Assembly (NCBI RefSeq): GCF_001011035.1
Contig: NZ_CP011492.1
Span: forward strand, 3,667,501 to 3,731,500
Length of the DNA: 64,000 bases
Origin: Streptomyces sp. CNQ-509
Lineage (GTDB): Bacteria > Actinomycetota > Actinomycetes > Streptomycetales > Streptomycetaceae
Direction of reading: 5' to 3'
The translations under genes and the position numbers were made by a program. Below are positions 1 through 10,279 of the stretch, piece by piece. Numbering within the stretch: position 1 is the stretch's first letter; each line of letters opens with the position of its first letter. The notes below the pieces were generated by a model. It ran no database searches and had not been told where the DNA came from. It worked only from the letters and a program-made list of their open reading frames with translations.

Positions 1-1802
1 CCCACCCCACCGAGCCCCCCGCGGCCTCGTACGACCGCCTCTCCGCCTGGGCCGGCGACCTCAGCGCACTCCACGAACTCACGGGACGACTCGCCCGCAC
101 GACGGAGTTGGAACAGGCGCTGCACGAGATCCTGCGCGCCGGCGCGGAACTCCTCGGCGCGCGCCGGGGGTTCGCCGTCCTGCAGCCCGCCGACGGCCGC
201 GGCCCCGACACCCGCGTCGGATACGGCATCGGCGCCGCGGAACTCGGCGCCATGGAAACCGTGCCACGCGCGTCCACGTCGTACGGGCGCATCCTCGACG
301 CCCCCGCCGCCACCCGCCCCGCCGACGTCTGCCGCCCCGACCTCGCCGCGGAACCCGACCTCCACCCCCGCCACCGCGACATCGCCATGCGCCTCGGCTA
401 CGGGGCGGGCTACGCGGTACCGCTCGCGGCCGCGGGGGCCCCGGGCGCGGCGGGGCCGGGGGCGCCGGGCGCAGCGGAGGGCTCTGGACACCCGGGGCCG
501 GGACAGCAGGACCAGGCGGGTATGGCACAACCGGGCCAGACGGGATCCGGACAGCGGACACCCCCGGGGACCGGCCATCCGGGGGTCGGCAATCCGGGGC
601 TCGGCTATCCGGGAGCGGGACTCCCCGGGGCCCTGTTCCCGGGAGGGGCACTCCCGGGAACAGGGCACGCCGGCTACGGGCCGCAGCGGCCCGCGGCGGC
701 CGGACCCGCGCCGGCCGACCACGCCGGCCCTCACGACCACGGGCCCGCGGCTCCCCGGCCGCCGGCCGCCGGACCCCCGGCACCCGGCCGCCCGCACCCG
801 CACCCGCACCCGCACACCGGGCAGCCGCTGCCGGGACAGCCCGGGGACGCCCCCGGACCCGTACACCCGGAGACACCGGGACCCGTACCGGCCGGCCCGC
901 CCGCCTACCGCACCGGCACCCACCCCGCCCCCGCCGCGCCCCCCGCCCTCCTCGGCGCCGCCGAGTGGCTCTACGACGGGCCCGCCCGCCCCACCGACCG
1001 GCAGCGCCGCATCGCCGGCCTCTACACCCGCCGCGCCGGCGACCACCTCGCCCGGCTCCTCGACCTCACCCGCGCCCGCACCGCCGCCGACGGCGTCCGC
1101 GCCGCCCTGCTCCCGTCCCGCCTCCCCCGCGTCGCCGGCGCCCGCGTCGCCGTCCGGCACCGCACGGGCCCCCTCGGCGGCGGCGACTTCTACGACGTCC
1201 TCCCCCTCCCCGACGGCGCCCTCGGCCTCGCCGTCGGCTCCGCGGGCGGCGGCGGACCCGCGGCCGTCGCCGCCATGGGCCAGTTGCGGGCCGGACTGCG
1301 CGCGTACGCCGTCATGGAAGGCGAAGACCCCGTCGCCGTCCTCTCCGACCTCGAACTCCTCATGCGGCTCACCGAACCCGGCCGCCGCGCCACCGCCCTC
1401 TTCGCCTACGCGCCGCCCGGCCGCCGCAGCATCGTCGTCGCCGGCGCCGGACACTGCCCGCCGCTCGTCACGGGCCCCTGGCGCACCGAGTACGCCGAGA
1501 CCACCCTCTCCGCGCCGCTGAACATGCTCACCTGCTGGGAAGCGCCCAGCGTCACCATCGACCCCGCGCCAGGAGAAACCGTCCTCCTCTACACCGACGG
1601 CCTCCTCCACCGCACCGGCCGGCCCACCGACCAGGCCATGACCCGCCTCCACCACGCCGCCGCCACCGCCCCCGCACCCGTACGCGACGACCCCGAAGCG
1701 CTCACCGACCACGTCCTCGCCCGCCTGCTGCCCGCAGGCCCCCACGACGGCGCCGACCACCCCGAGGACGTCGTCCTCCTCGCCGTACAGCTCACCGGCT
1801 GA
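1..1802 (+). CDS. GAF-SpoIIE (PP2C-type) serine phosphatase, 5' truncated by window edge
   Basis: The reading frame is open from the first bases (frame 3) with no stop, so the true start lies upstream of the window. A GAF-like sensor segment (nt 60-420) is followed by a long Pro/Gly-rich linker (nt 430-930) and a SpoIIE/PP2C phosphatase domain (nt 1090-1790) with GGDFYD and LLYTDGL motifs. Such proteins usually dephosphorylate anti-sigma-factor antagonists. The block normally reading GDVxGHG reads VGSAGGGG here, so one usual metal-binding Asp is missing and activity may be reduced or altered. The domain assignment is firm; the regulatory partner is unknown. Confidence 0.85.
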   Translation, partial: HPTEPPAASYDRLSAWAGDLSALHELTGRLARTTELEQALHEILRAGAELLGARRGFAVLQPADGRGPDTRVGYGIGAAELGAMETVPRASTSYGRILDAPAATRPADVCRPDLAAEPDLHPRHRDIAMRLGYGAGYAVPLAAAGAPGAAGPGAPGAAEGSGHPGPGQQDQAGMAQPGQTGSGQRTPPGTGHPGVGNPGLGYPGAGLPGALFPGGALPGTGHAGYGPQRPAAAGPAPADHAGPHDHGPAAPRPPAAGPPAPGRPHPHPHPHTGQPLPGQPGDAPGPVHPETPGPVPAGPPAYRTGTHPAPAAPPALLGAAEWLYDGPARPTDRQRRIAGLYTRRAGDHLARLLDLTRARTAADGVRAALLPSRLPRVAGARVAVRHRTGPLGGGDFYDVLPLPDGALGLAVGSAGGGGPAAVAAMGQLRAGLRAYAVMEGEDPVAVLSDLELLMRLTEPGRRATALFAYAPPGRRSIVVAGAGHCPPLVTGPWRTEYAETTLSAPLNMLTCWEAPSVTIDPAPGETVLLYTDGLLHRTGRPTDQAMTRLHHAAATAPAPVRDDPEALTDHVLARLLPAGPHDGADHPEDVVLLAVQLTG

Positions 1803-1941
1803 CCGCCATCCGGACCACCGGCCGCCCGCCGGGCGGCGCGCCCCGGCCCGCGTCGTTCGAAACGTCACTGCTCGCGGGGTCTGCGCGGCGCGCCCCCGGC
1901 CGTACGCTGGGAGCGGCCGACGCATCGCAGAGGAGGAAGCC

Positions 1942-3492
1942 GTGACCCAGGAGCAGCCGCAGACCCGGACGCCCGAGACCGCGGAGACCGCGGAACCCGC
2001 GGAGACCGCGCCCGGAGCGACCGCGGAAGGCGCCGAGGGCGCGGAGGGCGCCGAGGAGAAGCCCGTCAAACAGCGGAAGAACGGCCTGTACGGGGCTCTC
2101 TCCGACGAGCTCGCCGAGAACATGAAGTCCGGCTGGGCCGACACCGAGCGCCACGACCTCCAGCCCCTCCCCCAGGCCCCGTACGCCGCCGAGCGCCGCG
2201 CCGCGCTCTCCGCGCGCTTCCCCGGCGAACGCCTCGTCATCCCCGCCGGCAACCTCAAGGTCCGGGCCAACGACACCGAATACCCCTTCCGGCCCTCCTC
2301 CGACTACGCCTACCTCACCGGCGACCGGACCGAGGACGGCGTGCTCGTCCTGGAGCCCGTCACCACCGGCGACGGCACCCCGGGACACGAGGCGACCGCG
2401 TACCTGCTGCCGCGCTCCGACCGGACCAACGGCGAGTTCTGGCTCTCCGGCCAGGGTGAACTGTGGGTCGGCCGGCGCAACAGCCTCACCGAGAACGAGA
2501 AGCTGCTCGGCCTCCCCGTCAAGGACGTCCGCAAGCTGACCGAGCACCTGGCGGAGGCCACCGGCCCCGTACGGCTGCTGCGCGGCTACGACGCCGCCGT
2601 CGACAAGGCCCTCGACGACAAGGTCACCGGCGAGCGGGACGAGGAGTTCCGCGTCTTCCTCTCCGAGATGCGTCTCGTCAAGGACGAGTTCGAGATCGCG
2701 GAGCTGGAGTACGCGTGCGAGTCGACCGCGCGCGGCTTCGAGGACGTCGTGAAGGTCCTCGACCGGGCCGAGGCCACCAGCGAGCGCTACATCGAGGGCA
2801 CGTTCTTCCTCCGCGCGCGCGTCGAGGGCAACGACGTCGGCTACAGCTCCATCTGCGCCTCCGGCCCCCACGCCACCACGCTGCACTGGGTGCGCAACGA
2901 CGGCCCCGTCCGCTCCGGCGAACTGCTCCTGCTCGACGCCGGCGTCGAAACCCGCAACCTCTACACCGCCGACGTCACCCGCACCCTCCCCATCGACGGC
3001 ACGTACACGCCGCTGCAGCGGCGGATCTACGACGCCGTGTACGAGGCGCAGGAGGCGGGCATCGCCGCCGTCCGGCCGGGGGCGGCGTACCGCGACTTCC
3101 ACGACGCGTCGCAGCGGGTGCTGGCGGCGAAGCTCATCGAGTGGGGGCTGCTCCAGGTCGAGGACGTGGACAAGGTGCTGGAGCTGGGGCTCCAGCGACG
3201 CTGGACGCTGCACGGCACGGGGCACATGCTCGGCATCGACGTCCACGACTGCGCCGCGGCCCGCACCGAGGAGTACGTGGGCGGCACGCTGCGGCCGGGG
3301 ATGTGCCTGACGGTGGAGCCGGGGCTGTACTTCCAGGCGGACGACCTGACGGTGCCGGACGAGTACCGGGGCATCGGCGTGCGGATCGAGGACGACATCC
3401 TGGTGACGGAGGACGGCTGCCGGAACCTGTCGGCCGGGCTGCCGCGGCAGGCGGACGAGGTCGAGGCGTGGATGGCGCGGCTGCGGGCCTGA
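1942..3492 (+). CDS. pepP: Xaa-Pro aminopeptidase P (M24 metallopeptidase)
   Basis: This 516-residue protein removes N-terminal residues that precede proline. An N-terminal aminopeptidase-P domain (about 45-215) is followed by the M24 creatinase-fold catalytic domain (about 240-500). The metal ligands are visible: two Asp in LLLDAGVET and YTADVTRT, His in HGTGHMLGID, Glu in VEPGLYF and Glu in VRIEDDILV. An acidic, Thr/Glu-rich tail of about 45 residues precedes the enzyme and is probably disordered. The GTG start is chosen because AGGAGGAAG lies just upstream. The gene is monocistronic and converges on the sensor kinase gene across a strong terminator. Confidence 0.92.
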   Translation: MTQEQPQTRTPETAETAEPAETAPGATAEGAEGAEGAEEKPVKQRKNGLYGALSDELAENMKSGWADTERHDLQPLPQAPYAAERRAALSARFPGERLVIPAGNLKVRANDTEYPFRPSSDYAYLTGDRTEDGVLVLEPVTTGDGTPGHEATAYLLPRSDRTNGEFWLSGQGELWVGRRNSLTENEKLLGLPVKDVRKLTEHLAEATGPVRLLRGYDAAVDKALDDKVTGERDEEFRVFLSEMRLVKDEFEIAELEYACESTARGFEDVVKVLDRAEATSERYIEGTFFLRARVEGNDVGYSSICASGPHATTLHWVRNDGPVRSGELLLLDAGVETRNLYTADVTRTLPIDGTYTPLQRRIYDAVYEAQEAGIAAVRPGAAYRDFHDASQRVLAAKLIEWGLLQVEDVDKVLELGLQRRWTLHGTGHMLGIDVHDCAAARTEEYVGGTLRPGMCLTVEPGLYFQADDLTVPDEYRGIGVRIEDDILVTEDGCRNLSAGLPRQADEVEAWMARLRA

Positions 3493-3620
3493 TTCGCGTG
3501 ACGGTGCGGAGCACCGGCCGGTGCGTACGGGCGGACACCGGCCGGTGCACTGGAGAAGACGCAGACGGGGCGCGGAAGGTTTGCACGAATTCGGCGCCCC
3601 GCTCGGCTGGTCGGCTCTGT

Positions 3621-3662
3621 GACGCCTGACGCCTGACGCCTGACGCCTGACGCCTGACGCCT
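3621..3662. repeat. Six tandem copies of heptamer GACGCCT
   Basis: Six perfect head-to-tail copies of GACGCCT, followed by decayed copies (GCCAACT, GACGGCT) that run into the terminator stem. It lies between two convergent genes. No function is apparent; slipped-strand expansion beside the hairpin is the likely origin. Confidence 0.85.
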
Positions 3663-3669
3663 GCCAACT

Positions 3670-3703
3670 GACGGCTGACAGATTTTGGAATCTGCCAGCC
3701 GTC
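3670..3703. terminator. Bidirectional hairpin terminator between pepP and the sensor kinase
   Basis: A 15-bp stem with one mismatch (GACGGCTGACAGATT pairing with AATCTGCCAGCCGTC) and a TTGG loop sits between two convergent genes. It has no long U tract, as is common in actinomycetes. Confidence 0.8.
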
Positions 3704-3730
3704 AGTCGTTAGACGTTACCCGCATCCTCG

Positions 3731-5411
3731 TCAGTCGCCGGCCGGCGGTCCGCTCAGCGGCAGCCGTACGGTGAACAGCGCCCCGCCGCCCGCCGCCTCG
3801 CCGACGCCGATCGTCCCCCCGTGGCGTACGACCACGTCCCGGACGATCGCCAGGCCCAGGCCCGCGCCGCCCTCGTCGCGGCTGCGGGCGTCGTCGAGGC
3901 GTACGAACCGTTCGAAGATCCGCTCCCGGTCCGCCGGGGGCACGCCCGCGCCGTCGTCCGCGACGTCCAGCACCGCCCACGCGCCCTCGCGGCGCACGCT
4001 GACGTCGACCCGGCCTGCGGCGTGCCGTACCGCGTTGTTCAGCAGGTTGCCGAGGACGCGCTCCAGTTGGCCGCGTGATCCGGCCACCGTGGCGTCCGCC
4101 AGTTCCCCGGTCACGACCGCCGCCTCGCGCCCCGGACCAGCGCTCTCCCGGCCCTCCGCGTGGCGGCGTTCCACAGTCTCCCGCACCAGCGCGCCCAGCG
4201 CGACCGGCTTGCCCAAAGGCTCCTCCCCGGCGTCCAGCCGGGCCAGCAGCAGCAGGTCGGCGGCGAGGTGCTGGAGCCGTACGGTGTCCGCCACCGCGCC
4301 GTCCAGGTCGAGGAGTTCGGGGTGCGCGGCGGCGACCTCCAGTTGGGTGCGGAGCGAGGCGATGGGGCTGCGCAGCTCGTGGGAGGCGTCGGCGACGAAG
4401 CGGCGCTGGCGTTCGACGGACTCCTCCAGCGCGGTGAGGGTCTCGTTGGTGGTACGGGCCAGCCGGGCGACCTCGTCGCGGCTGGCGGGCTCCGGCACCC
4501 GGCGGGAGAGGTCCGTGGAGGCGGTGATCGCGGCCATCTCGCCGCGGATGCCCTCGACGGGGCGCAGCGCGCGCCGCGTGACGAGCCAGGTCACCCCGGC
4601 GACCACGGCGAGGAGCGGGACCAGCCCGGCGAGCATGGCGCGGCCGACGGTGCCGACGGCGTTCTGCTCGGTGTCGAGGGGGACGCCGGCCCAGACGGTG
4701 TAGGTCTGGCCGTCGGGGGTGGTGACCTTGAGGCCGGCGAAGCGGTAGTCGGCGCGTTCGCCGTCGAGTACGGCCGTGCCGGTGTGGCGTTCCGCTTCGT
4801 CCTCGACCTCGCCGCGGCGCGGCGCGGGGTCGTCGTCGCCGGAGTCGCCGGCCGAGTCGTTCCCGGAGTCGTCGGAGTCGTCGGAGTTCGCCTCGTCCTC
4901 GGCGTCCTCCGCCGCGTCCTCGGCGTCGTCGTCCGCGTCGTCGCGGTCCCCGCCGTTGTCGTCGCCCGAGTCCCCCGAGTCCTCCGGGTCGTCGGAGTCG
5001 TCCGAGTCGCCCGTCGGGCTCGGCGTGGACGTCTGCGTCTGTGTCGGCGTCTGTGTCGGCGTCGGCGCGGGGCTCGGCGGCGGGCTTTCCGTGCGGGCGT
5101 CCCGCGGCGGTTCCGTGGGGCCGTCGCCGGCGCCGGTGATGCGGCCGAGGTCCTCGCTTTCGAGCACCATCCGGTCCCTGTCGTCGCGTACGACCGTGGG
5201 GTTGTCGTCGGGGAGGTCGAGGTCGGCGAGCGGGATGCCGTTGCTCAGTTCCGTCGCGATGCGGCGCGCGTTGACCTCGGCGCGCAGTTCGGCCTGGTCG
5301 TGCAGGTTGGAGCGGAGGACGAGCAGGACGGCCACCCCCGCCGCGACGAGCGCGAGGGCGACGACGGCCGTGGCGCCGACCGCGGCCTTGGCGCGTACGG
5401 AGGAGAAGGGG

Positions 5412-5419
<8 letters not shown>
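3731..5419 (-). CDS. Two-component sensor histidine kinase with Asp-rich extracytoplasmic domain
   Basis: This 562-residue membrane kinase has TM1 at about 13-36, an extracytoplasmic region at 37-256, TM2 at about 257-282, a HAMP domain, a HisKA domain with SHELRSP (His about 347) and a HATPase domain with NLLNNA (about 458) and GLGLAI. Residues about 137-198 of the outer region are almost entirely Asp, Glu, Ser and Gly, preceded by a Pro/Thr tract. This suggests cation binding or cell-wall contact. It overlaps its response regulator gene by 8 nt and is co-transcribed with it. The divergent PepSY gene is equally Asp-rich and is probably its target. The signal is not known. Confidence 0.9.
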
Positions 5420-6098
<679 letters not shown>

Positions 6099-6121
6099 GC
6101 CCCTAAGGGTCGCAAACCGAA

Positions 6122-6170
6122 CCTGAAGAACTGTTCAGGTGCCTTCAGGATGCCTTCAGGGTCGCTCAGG
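6122..6170. promoter_or_regulatory. Response-regulator operator: TTCAGG direct repeats
   Basis: TTCAGG occurs at 6134-6139, 6144-6149 and 6155-6160, and CTCAGG at 6165-6170, giving starts 10-11 bp apart on one DNA face. An inverted copy, CCTGAAG, lies at 6122-6128. This is the classic arrangement of an OmpR-family operator, located between the response regulator gene and the divergent PepSY gene. The binding protein is inferred from position. Confidence 0.75.
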
Positions 6171-6228
6171 CAGCTTGGTCCCTGTCAGCACAGAGCGGCA
6201 CGGGCCGTCGACAGCAGGAGGAACCCTC

Positions 6229-6762
6229 ATGAAGCGCAACATCGTCATCGCCGCCGTCGCGTCGGCCGCTCTGATCACCGGCGGCACGGTGACCGCGGTC
6301 GCGGCCTCGGACGGCGGCGACAGCGGCGCGGACGCCGCCTCGGTGCCGGCGGACGTACAGGTGGCCGGCGACGACCGCGACGACGGCCAGGACGACCGGG
6401 ACGACCGGGACGACCGGGACGACGACGGCCGGGACGACGACCGGGCCGAGGCGGAGGCGCTCGCCGCGGCGAGCGTGAGCGTGGACGACGCGATCGCCGC
6501 GGCGCTGCGGGAGCACGCCGGGACGGTGGGTTCCGCCGAGTTCGACGCCGCGGACGACGAAGGCAAGAACGAGGCGAGCAAGTGGGAGATCGACGTCCTC
6601 GGCGAGGACGGCAAGTGGTACGAGGTGAACGTCGACGCCGCCAGCGGTGACGTCGTCGCCGACCGCGGGGACGACGACGGTCAGTCGGACGACGGCGACG
6701 ACGACAGCGACGACCGGGGCGACGACTCCGGTGACGACGACTCCGACGACTCCGACGACTGA
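6229..6762 (+). CDS. Secreted Asp-rich PepSY-domain protein
   Basis: The 177-residue product has an N-terminal signal peptide (MKRN then a hydrophobic core ending near AVAA), a strongly Asp/Arg-rich tract with repeated DDRD units, a PepSY domain (about 85-150, including KWEIDVLGEDGKWYEVNVDA) and an Asp-rich tail. PepSY domains often inhibit proteases or sense the cell wall. The ATG is chosen for its GGAGGA ribosome site. The gene is divergent from the two-component system and preceded by its probable operator, so it is likely the main regulon member. The acidic tracts mirror the sensor ectodomain and suggest shared cation chemistry. Confidence 0.85.
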   Translation: MKRNIVIAAVASAALITGGTVTAVAASDGGDSGADAASVPADVQVAGDDRDDGQDDRDDRDDRDDDGRDDDRAEAEALAAASVSVDDAIAAALREHAGTVGSAEFDAADDEGKNEASKWEIDVLGEDGKWYEVNVDAASGDVVADRGDDDGQSDDGDDDSDDRGDDSGDDDSDDSDD

Positions 6763-6963
6763 GCCACCGGCCGGTCCGCTACGCCCCCCTCCACCCCCTG
6801 ATCCATCCCCCCGGCCCCCGGCGGGTGCCGCCCCGTGATACTCCCCGGTTCACACGGAGGCGGCCCCGGCGGGGGCTTTCCCCTGTGCGCGGGTACGCCC
6901 GCGCACGACGGAGTCCGGCCCGGGGCCCCGTGCCCCCGGCGCCGGCCCCGTCGCGCCACCCGG

Positions 6964-7479
6964 CTATCCCTTGCCGGTGGCGCGTCCGTACTGCAGCAGC
7001 GCCCAGCTCACGCTGCCGAAGGAGAGCACCGTGACGACGGAGCGGACGTTGTTCCAGCGCACCCACCTGTCCTCCACCCGCTCGCGCAGCCCGGCCAGGT
7101 CCTTGATCTGGTCGACGGCGCCGGCGGCGTCGAGTTCGTTGTTCATCGGCACGTTGATCGCGAAGGTGATGGCCAGCATGGCGACGTAGAGGACGAGCGC
7201 GGCGACGAGCCACGGGAGCGGCTTGGAGCGCTGGTCGCCGTCGGCGCCGAGGAGCAGTCCGCCGGCCAGCAGGAGGAGGACGAGGGCGCCGCCGAAGGTG
7301 AGGGCGAACCAGCCGTTCATCATGGCCCGGTTCATCTGCTGGAAGCTTTCGGCGAAGGTGCGGTCGGAGGCGCGGGCGAGGCCGGGCATCACGGAGTACG
7401 ACCAGACGTAGAAGAGGCCGGCGCTCAGTCCCGTGGTGAGGACGGCCGCGAAGAGCGCGGCGGTGCGGAAGTCAGACAT
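6964..7479 (-). CDS. DUF1772 (anthrone-oxygenase-like) membrane protein
   Basis: A 171-residue protein with about four transmembrane helices, the first starting with FRTAALFAAVLTTGLSAGLF. The pattern, including NVPMNNEL and RWNNVRSVV, matches DUF1772. Members are often placed beside NAD(P)H-binding reductases. Its start overlaps the end of the upstream NmrA-like gene by 8 nt, so the two are co-translated. The substrate is unknown. Confidence 0.85.
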   Translation of the reverse strand: MSDFRTAALFAAVLTTGLSAGLFYVWSYSVMPGLARASDRTFAESFQQMNRAMMNGWFALTFGGALVLLLLAGGLLLGADGDQRSKPLPWLVAALVLYVAMLAITFAINVPMNNELDAAGAVDQIKDLAGLRERVEDRWVRWNNVRSVVTVLSFGSVSWALLQYGRATGKG

Positions 7480-8302
7480 TCCAGGCTCCTCTGGCGGCCG
7501 CTTCGCGCACGAAGTCGGTGAAGTCGCGGGGGGCGCGTCCCAGGGCTTTCCGGACGCCGTCGGTGAGGTGGGCGTTGCGGCCGTCGAGTATGCGGGTGAA
7601 GAGTTCGGCGAAGATCTCGACGAGTTCCTGCGGCAGGTGCCCTGTGACCGCCTCGCGGAATTGTTCGGGGGTGACGGGCACGTAGCGCACGTCGCGGCCC
7701 GTGGCCTTGCCGATCTCTGCGGCGGCCTCGCCGAAGGTGAGGAGGCGGGGGCCGCTCAGTTCGTAGGTGGTTCCACTGTGCCCGTCTTCGGTGAGGGCCG
7801 CGACCACGACGTCGGCGATGTCGCGGGTGTCGAGGAAGGGCTCGGGGATGTCGGCGGCGGGGAGGACGAGTTCGCCGGAGAGGACGGGTTCGAGGAGGAA
7901 GTCCTCGTCGAAGTTCTGCATGAACCAGGCGCAGCGGACGATGGTCCACTGGGCGCCGGATTCCTTGACGGCGTCCTCGCTGGGGTGGCATTCGGGTTCG
8001 CCGCGGCCGGAGAGGAGGACGAGGCGCTGTACGCCGGCGCGTACGGCCGTCTCGGTGAAGGCGCGGATGGCGGGGGCGGCGGCGGGGTCGGCGAGGTCGG
8101 GGGCGTAGGTGAGGTAGGCGGTGCGGACGCCGCGGAGGGCGGGGGGCCAGGTGCCGGGGGCGTGCCAGTCGAAGGGGGTGTCGCTGCGGCGGGAGACGGC
8201 GCGTACGGCGTGGCCGCGGGCGGCGAGTGTCCGCGCGACGTGGCGGCCGGTCTTGCCGGTGCCGCCGATGATGAGGTGGATGTTCTGGTCGTTGTTCGTC
8301 AT
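7472..8302 (-). CDS. NmrA-like NAD(P)-binding oxidoreductase
   Basis: This 276-residue Rossmann-fold protein has an N-terminal dinucleotide-binding motif (GGTGKTGRHVA) and an NmrA/ergot-alkaloid-reductase-type layout (VLLSGRGE, WFMQNFDEDFL). The ATG giving MTNNDQN is preferred because it places the nucleotide-binding strand at the normal distance from the N terminus. It forms an operon with the DUF1772 gene and is divergent from an AraC regulator that probably controls it. It may be a quinone or small-molecule reductase. Confidence 0.85.
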   Translation of the reverse strand: MTNNDQNIHLIIGGTGKTGRHVARTLAARGHAVRAVSRRSDTPFDWHAPGTWPPALRGVRTAYLTYAPDLADPAAAPAIRAFTETAVRAGVQRLVLLSGRGEPECHPSEDAVKESGAQWTIVRCAWFMQNFDEDFLLEPVLSGELVLPAADIPEPFLDTRDIADVVVAALTEDGHSGTTYELSGPRLLTFGEAAAEIGKATGRDVRYVPVTPEQFREAVTGHLPQELVEIFAELFTRILDGRNAHLTDGVRKALGRAPRDFTDFVREAAARGAWNV

Positions 8303-8382
8303 ATGGCCAGTGAAGCGGCGCGGGGCTGGACGCTCCATGGCTCAGAGGCTCGATCGCATACGTGAGCGTCTACGCTGGGGGT

Positions 8383-9324
8383 ATGGATTCGTTCGCCGGA
8401 CTCCTCGACAGCCCGCATGCCCGCGGCGCGTTCATGATGCGCGCGATCCTGGAGCCGCCGTGGGCGGTGCGGATCATGGACCGGGCGCCTTTGTCCCTCG
8501 TGGCGCAGGCGCGGGGTACGGCGTGGGTGACGTACGACGACGCGGAGCCGGTGCGGGTGGGGGAGGGCGAGATCGCGATCATGCGCGGTCCGGATCCGTA
8601 TGTCTTCTCCGACGATCCGGCGACCGAGCCGCAGGCGCTGATCCACCCGGGCGGGCGGTGCGAGACGCCGGACGGGCGGAGCCTCGCCGGCGAGATGGAT
8701 CTCGGGGTGCGGACCTGGGGGCACAGCGGCGACGGTTCGGCGATGATGCTCATCGGCTCGTACGAGAACACCGGCGAGATCAGTGCCCGGCTGCTGGACG
8801 CGCTGCCGCGGCTGGTGGTGCTGCGCCGGGACGCGTGGGACTGCCCGCTGCTCCCGCTGCTGGGGGAGGAGATCGCGCGGGACGACCCGGGGCAGGAGGT
8901 CGTGCTGGACCGGCTGCTGGATCTGCTGGTGGTGGCGGCGCTGCGGGCGTGGTTCGCGCGGCCGGAGGCGCGGGCGCCCGGGTGGTACCGGGCGCAGGGG
9001 GATCCGGTGGTGGGGCGGGCGCTGAAGTTGCTGCACAACGATCCGGCGCATCCGTGGACGGTGGCGGAGCTGGCCGTGCGGGCGGGGGTGTCGCGGGCGG
9101 CGCTGGCGCGGCGGTTCGCGGAGCTGGTGGGGGAGCCGCCGATGACGTATCTGACGGGGTGGCGGCTGGCGTTGGCGGCGGATCTGCTGCGGGAGCCGGA
9201 CGCGACGGTGGGTGCGGTGGCGCGGCGGGTGGGGTACGGGAGCCCGTTTGCGCTGAGTACGGCATTCAAGAGGGTGCACGGGGTGAGCCCGCAGGAGCAC
9301 CGGCTGGCGGCGGCGGGGGCGTAG
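8383..9324 (+). CDS. AraC-family transcriptional regulator with cupin sensor domain
   Basis: A 313-residue regulator with an N-terminal cupin-type domain (about 10-170) and a C-terminal pair of helix-turn-helix motifs (VAELAVRAGVSRAALARRF, then VGAVARRVGYGSPFALS). It is divergent from the NmrA/DUF1772 pair, which is the expected target. AraC-cupin regulators beside an NmrA-type reductase are common in actinomycetes. The ATG giving MDSFAG is chosen over an in-frame GTG 21 nt upstream. Confidence 0.9.
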   Translation: MDSFAGLLDSPHARGAFMMRAILEPPWAVRIMDRAPLSLVAQARGTAWVTYDDAEPVRVGEGEIAIMRGPDPYVFSDDPATEPQALIHPGGRCETPDGRSLAGEMDLGVRTWGHSGDGSAMMLIGSYENTGEISARLLDALPRLVVLRRDAWDCPLLPLLGEEIARDDPGQEVVLDRLLDLLVVAALRAWFARPEARAPGWYRAQGDPVVGRALKLLHNDPAHPWTVAELAVRAGVSRAALARRFAELVGEPPMTYLTGWRLALAADLLREPDATVGAVARRVGYGSPFALSTAFKRVHGVSPQEHRLAAAGA

Positions 9325-9455
9325 GGCGGAGGGACAGGGGGGTACCGGGCGGGAACGCCCGGGGCCGTACGGGCCGGGACGCCCGGGGCCGTTCGGGACC
9401 GCCGTCCGGCTGCGCACGCTGAGCAGGGGCGCGCGCCGCGTGCCACTGTCGGAAC

Positions 9456-10212
9456 ATGTCCGTCCGTACGGCTTCCCGGCGCATCCACTGGTCGGTCGTA
9501 GTGCCGCCAGCGGCCGCGGTGGTGCTTGTTTTCCCGTGGCAGCGTTCGCTCTCGGGCGTCATGACGGGTGTCGTCTGCTTCTTCCTCATCACCGCGGCGC
9601 CTGGCGGCCGTGTATCACGCGGAGGTGGTCGCGGAGCGGATCGGGCAGCCGTACGGGGCGCTGGTGCTGGCGGTGGCGGTGACGGTCATCGAGGTGGCGC
9701 TGATCGTCACGATGATGGTCGACGGAGGCGAGAGGGCGAGCGCGCTGGCCCGGGACACGGTGTTCGCCGCGGTGATGATCACGTGCAACGGGATCGTCGG
9801 CCTCAGTCTGCTGCTGGTGGCGCTGCGCCGCGGGGAGGCGTTCTTCAGTGCGGAGGGCACGGGGACGCAGTTGGCGACGGTGGCGACGCTGGCGGGGCTG
9901 AGTCTGGTGCTGCTGCCGGAGTCGATCGCGGCGGTGCGGGAGGCGGGCAGGGACCGGGTGCAGACGAGCCTGAACCTGGCGTACGGGTCGGCGATCGCGA
10001 GTATCGGGCTGACGATCCCGACGGTGGCGATCGCGTCGATCTGGCTGGCGGGGCCGCTGAAGCTGGGGCTGGGGAGCAGCCAGTTGGTGCTGCTGACGAT
10101 GACGGTGCTGGTGGGGACGCTGACGGTGACGCACGGGCGGGCGACGCTGCAGCAGGGCGGGGTGCATCTGGCGTTGTTCGCGGCGTATCTGGTGCTGGCG
10201 GTGATGCCGTGA
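9456..10212 (+). pseudogene. chaA: Broken ChaA-type cation/proton antiporter
   Basis: Two frames together encode parts of a CaCA-family antiporter. The first 45 or so residues (to CFFLIT, about nt 9595) are in one frame; the rest (from LAAVYHAEVVAERIG) is in another, consistent with loss of about 2 bases near 9600. In addition LSLVL runs directly into LPESIAAVREA near nt 9905, where family members have a middle segment of more than 100 residues as I recall them. Both alpha-repeat ends remain (VIEVALIV; ASIGLTIPTVAIAS). Two independent lesions argue for a true pseudogene rather than a read error. Confidence 0.75.
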
Positions 10213-10279
10213 AGGGGGGCGCGGCCCGTTCGGGCGTATCCGCGGTGCGGGGGCGGGGGGTGTCGCGGAGGCTGGGGGC

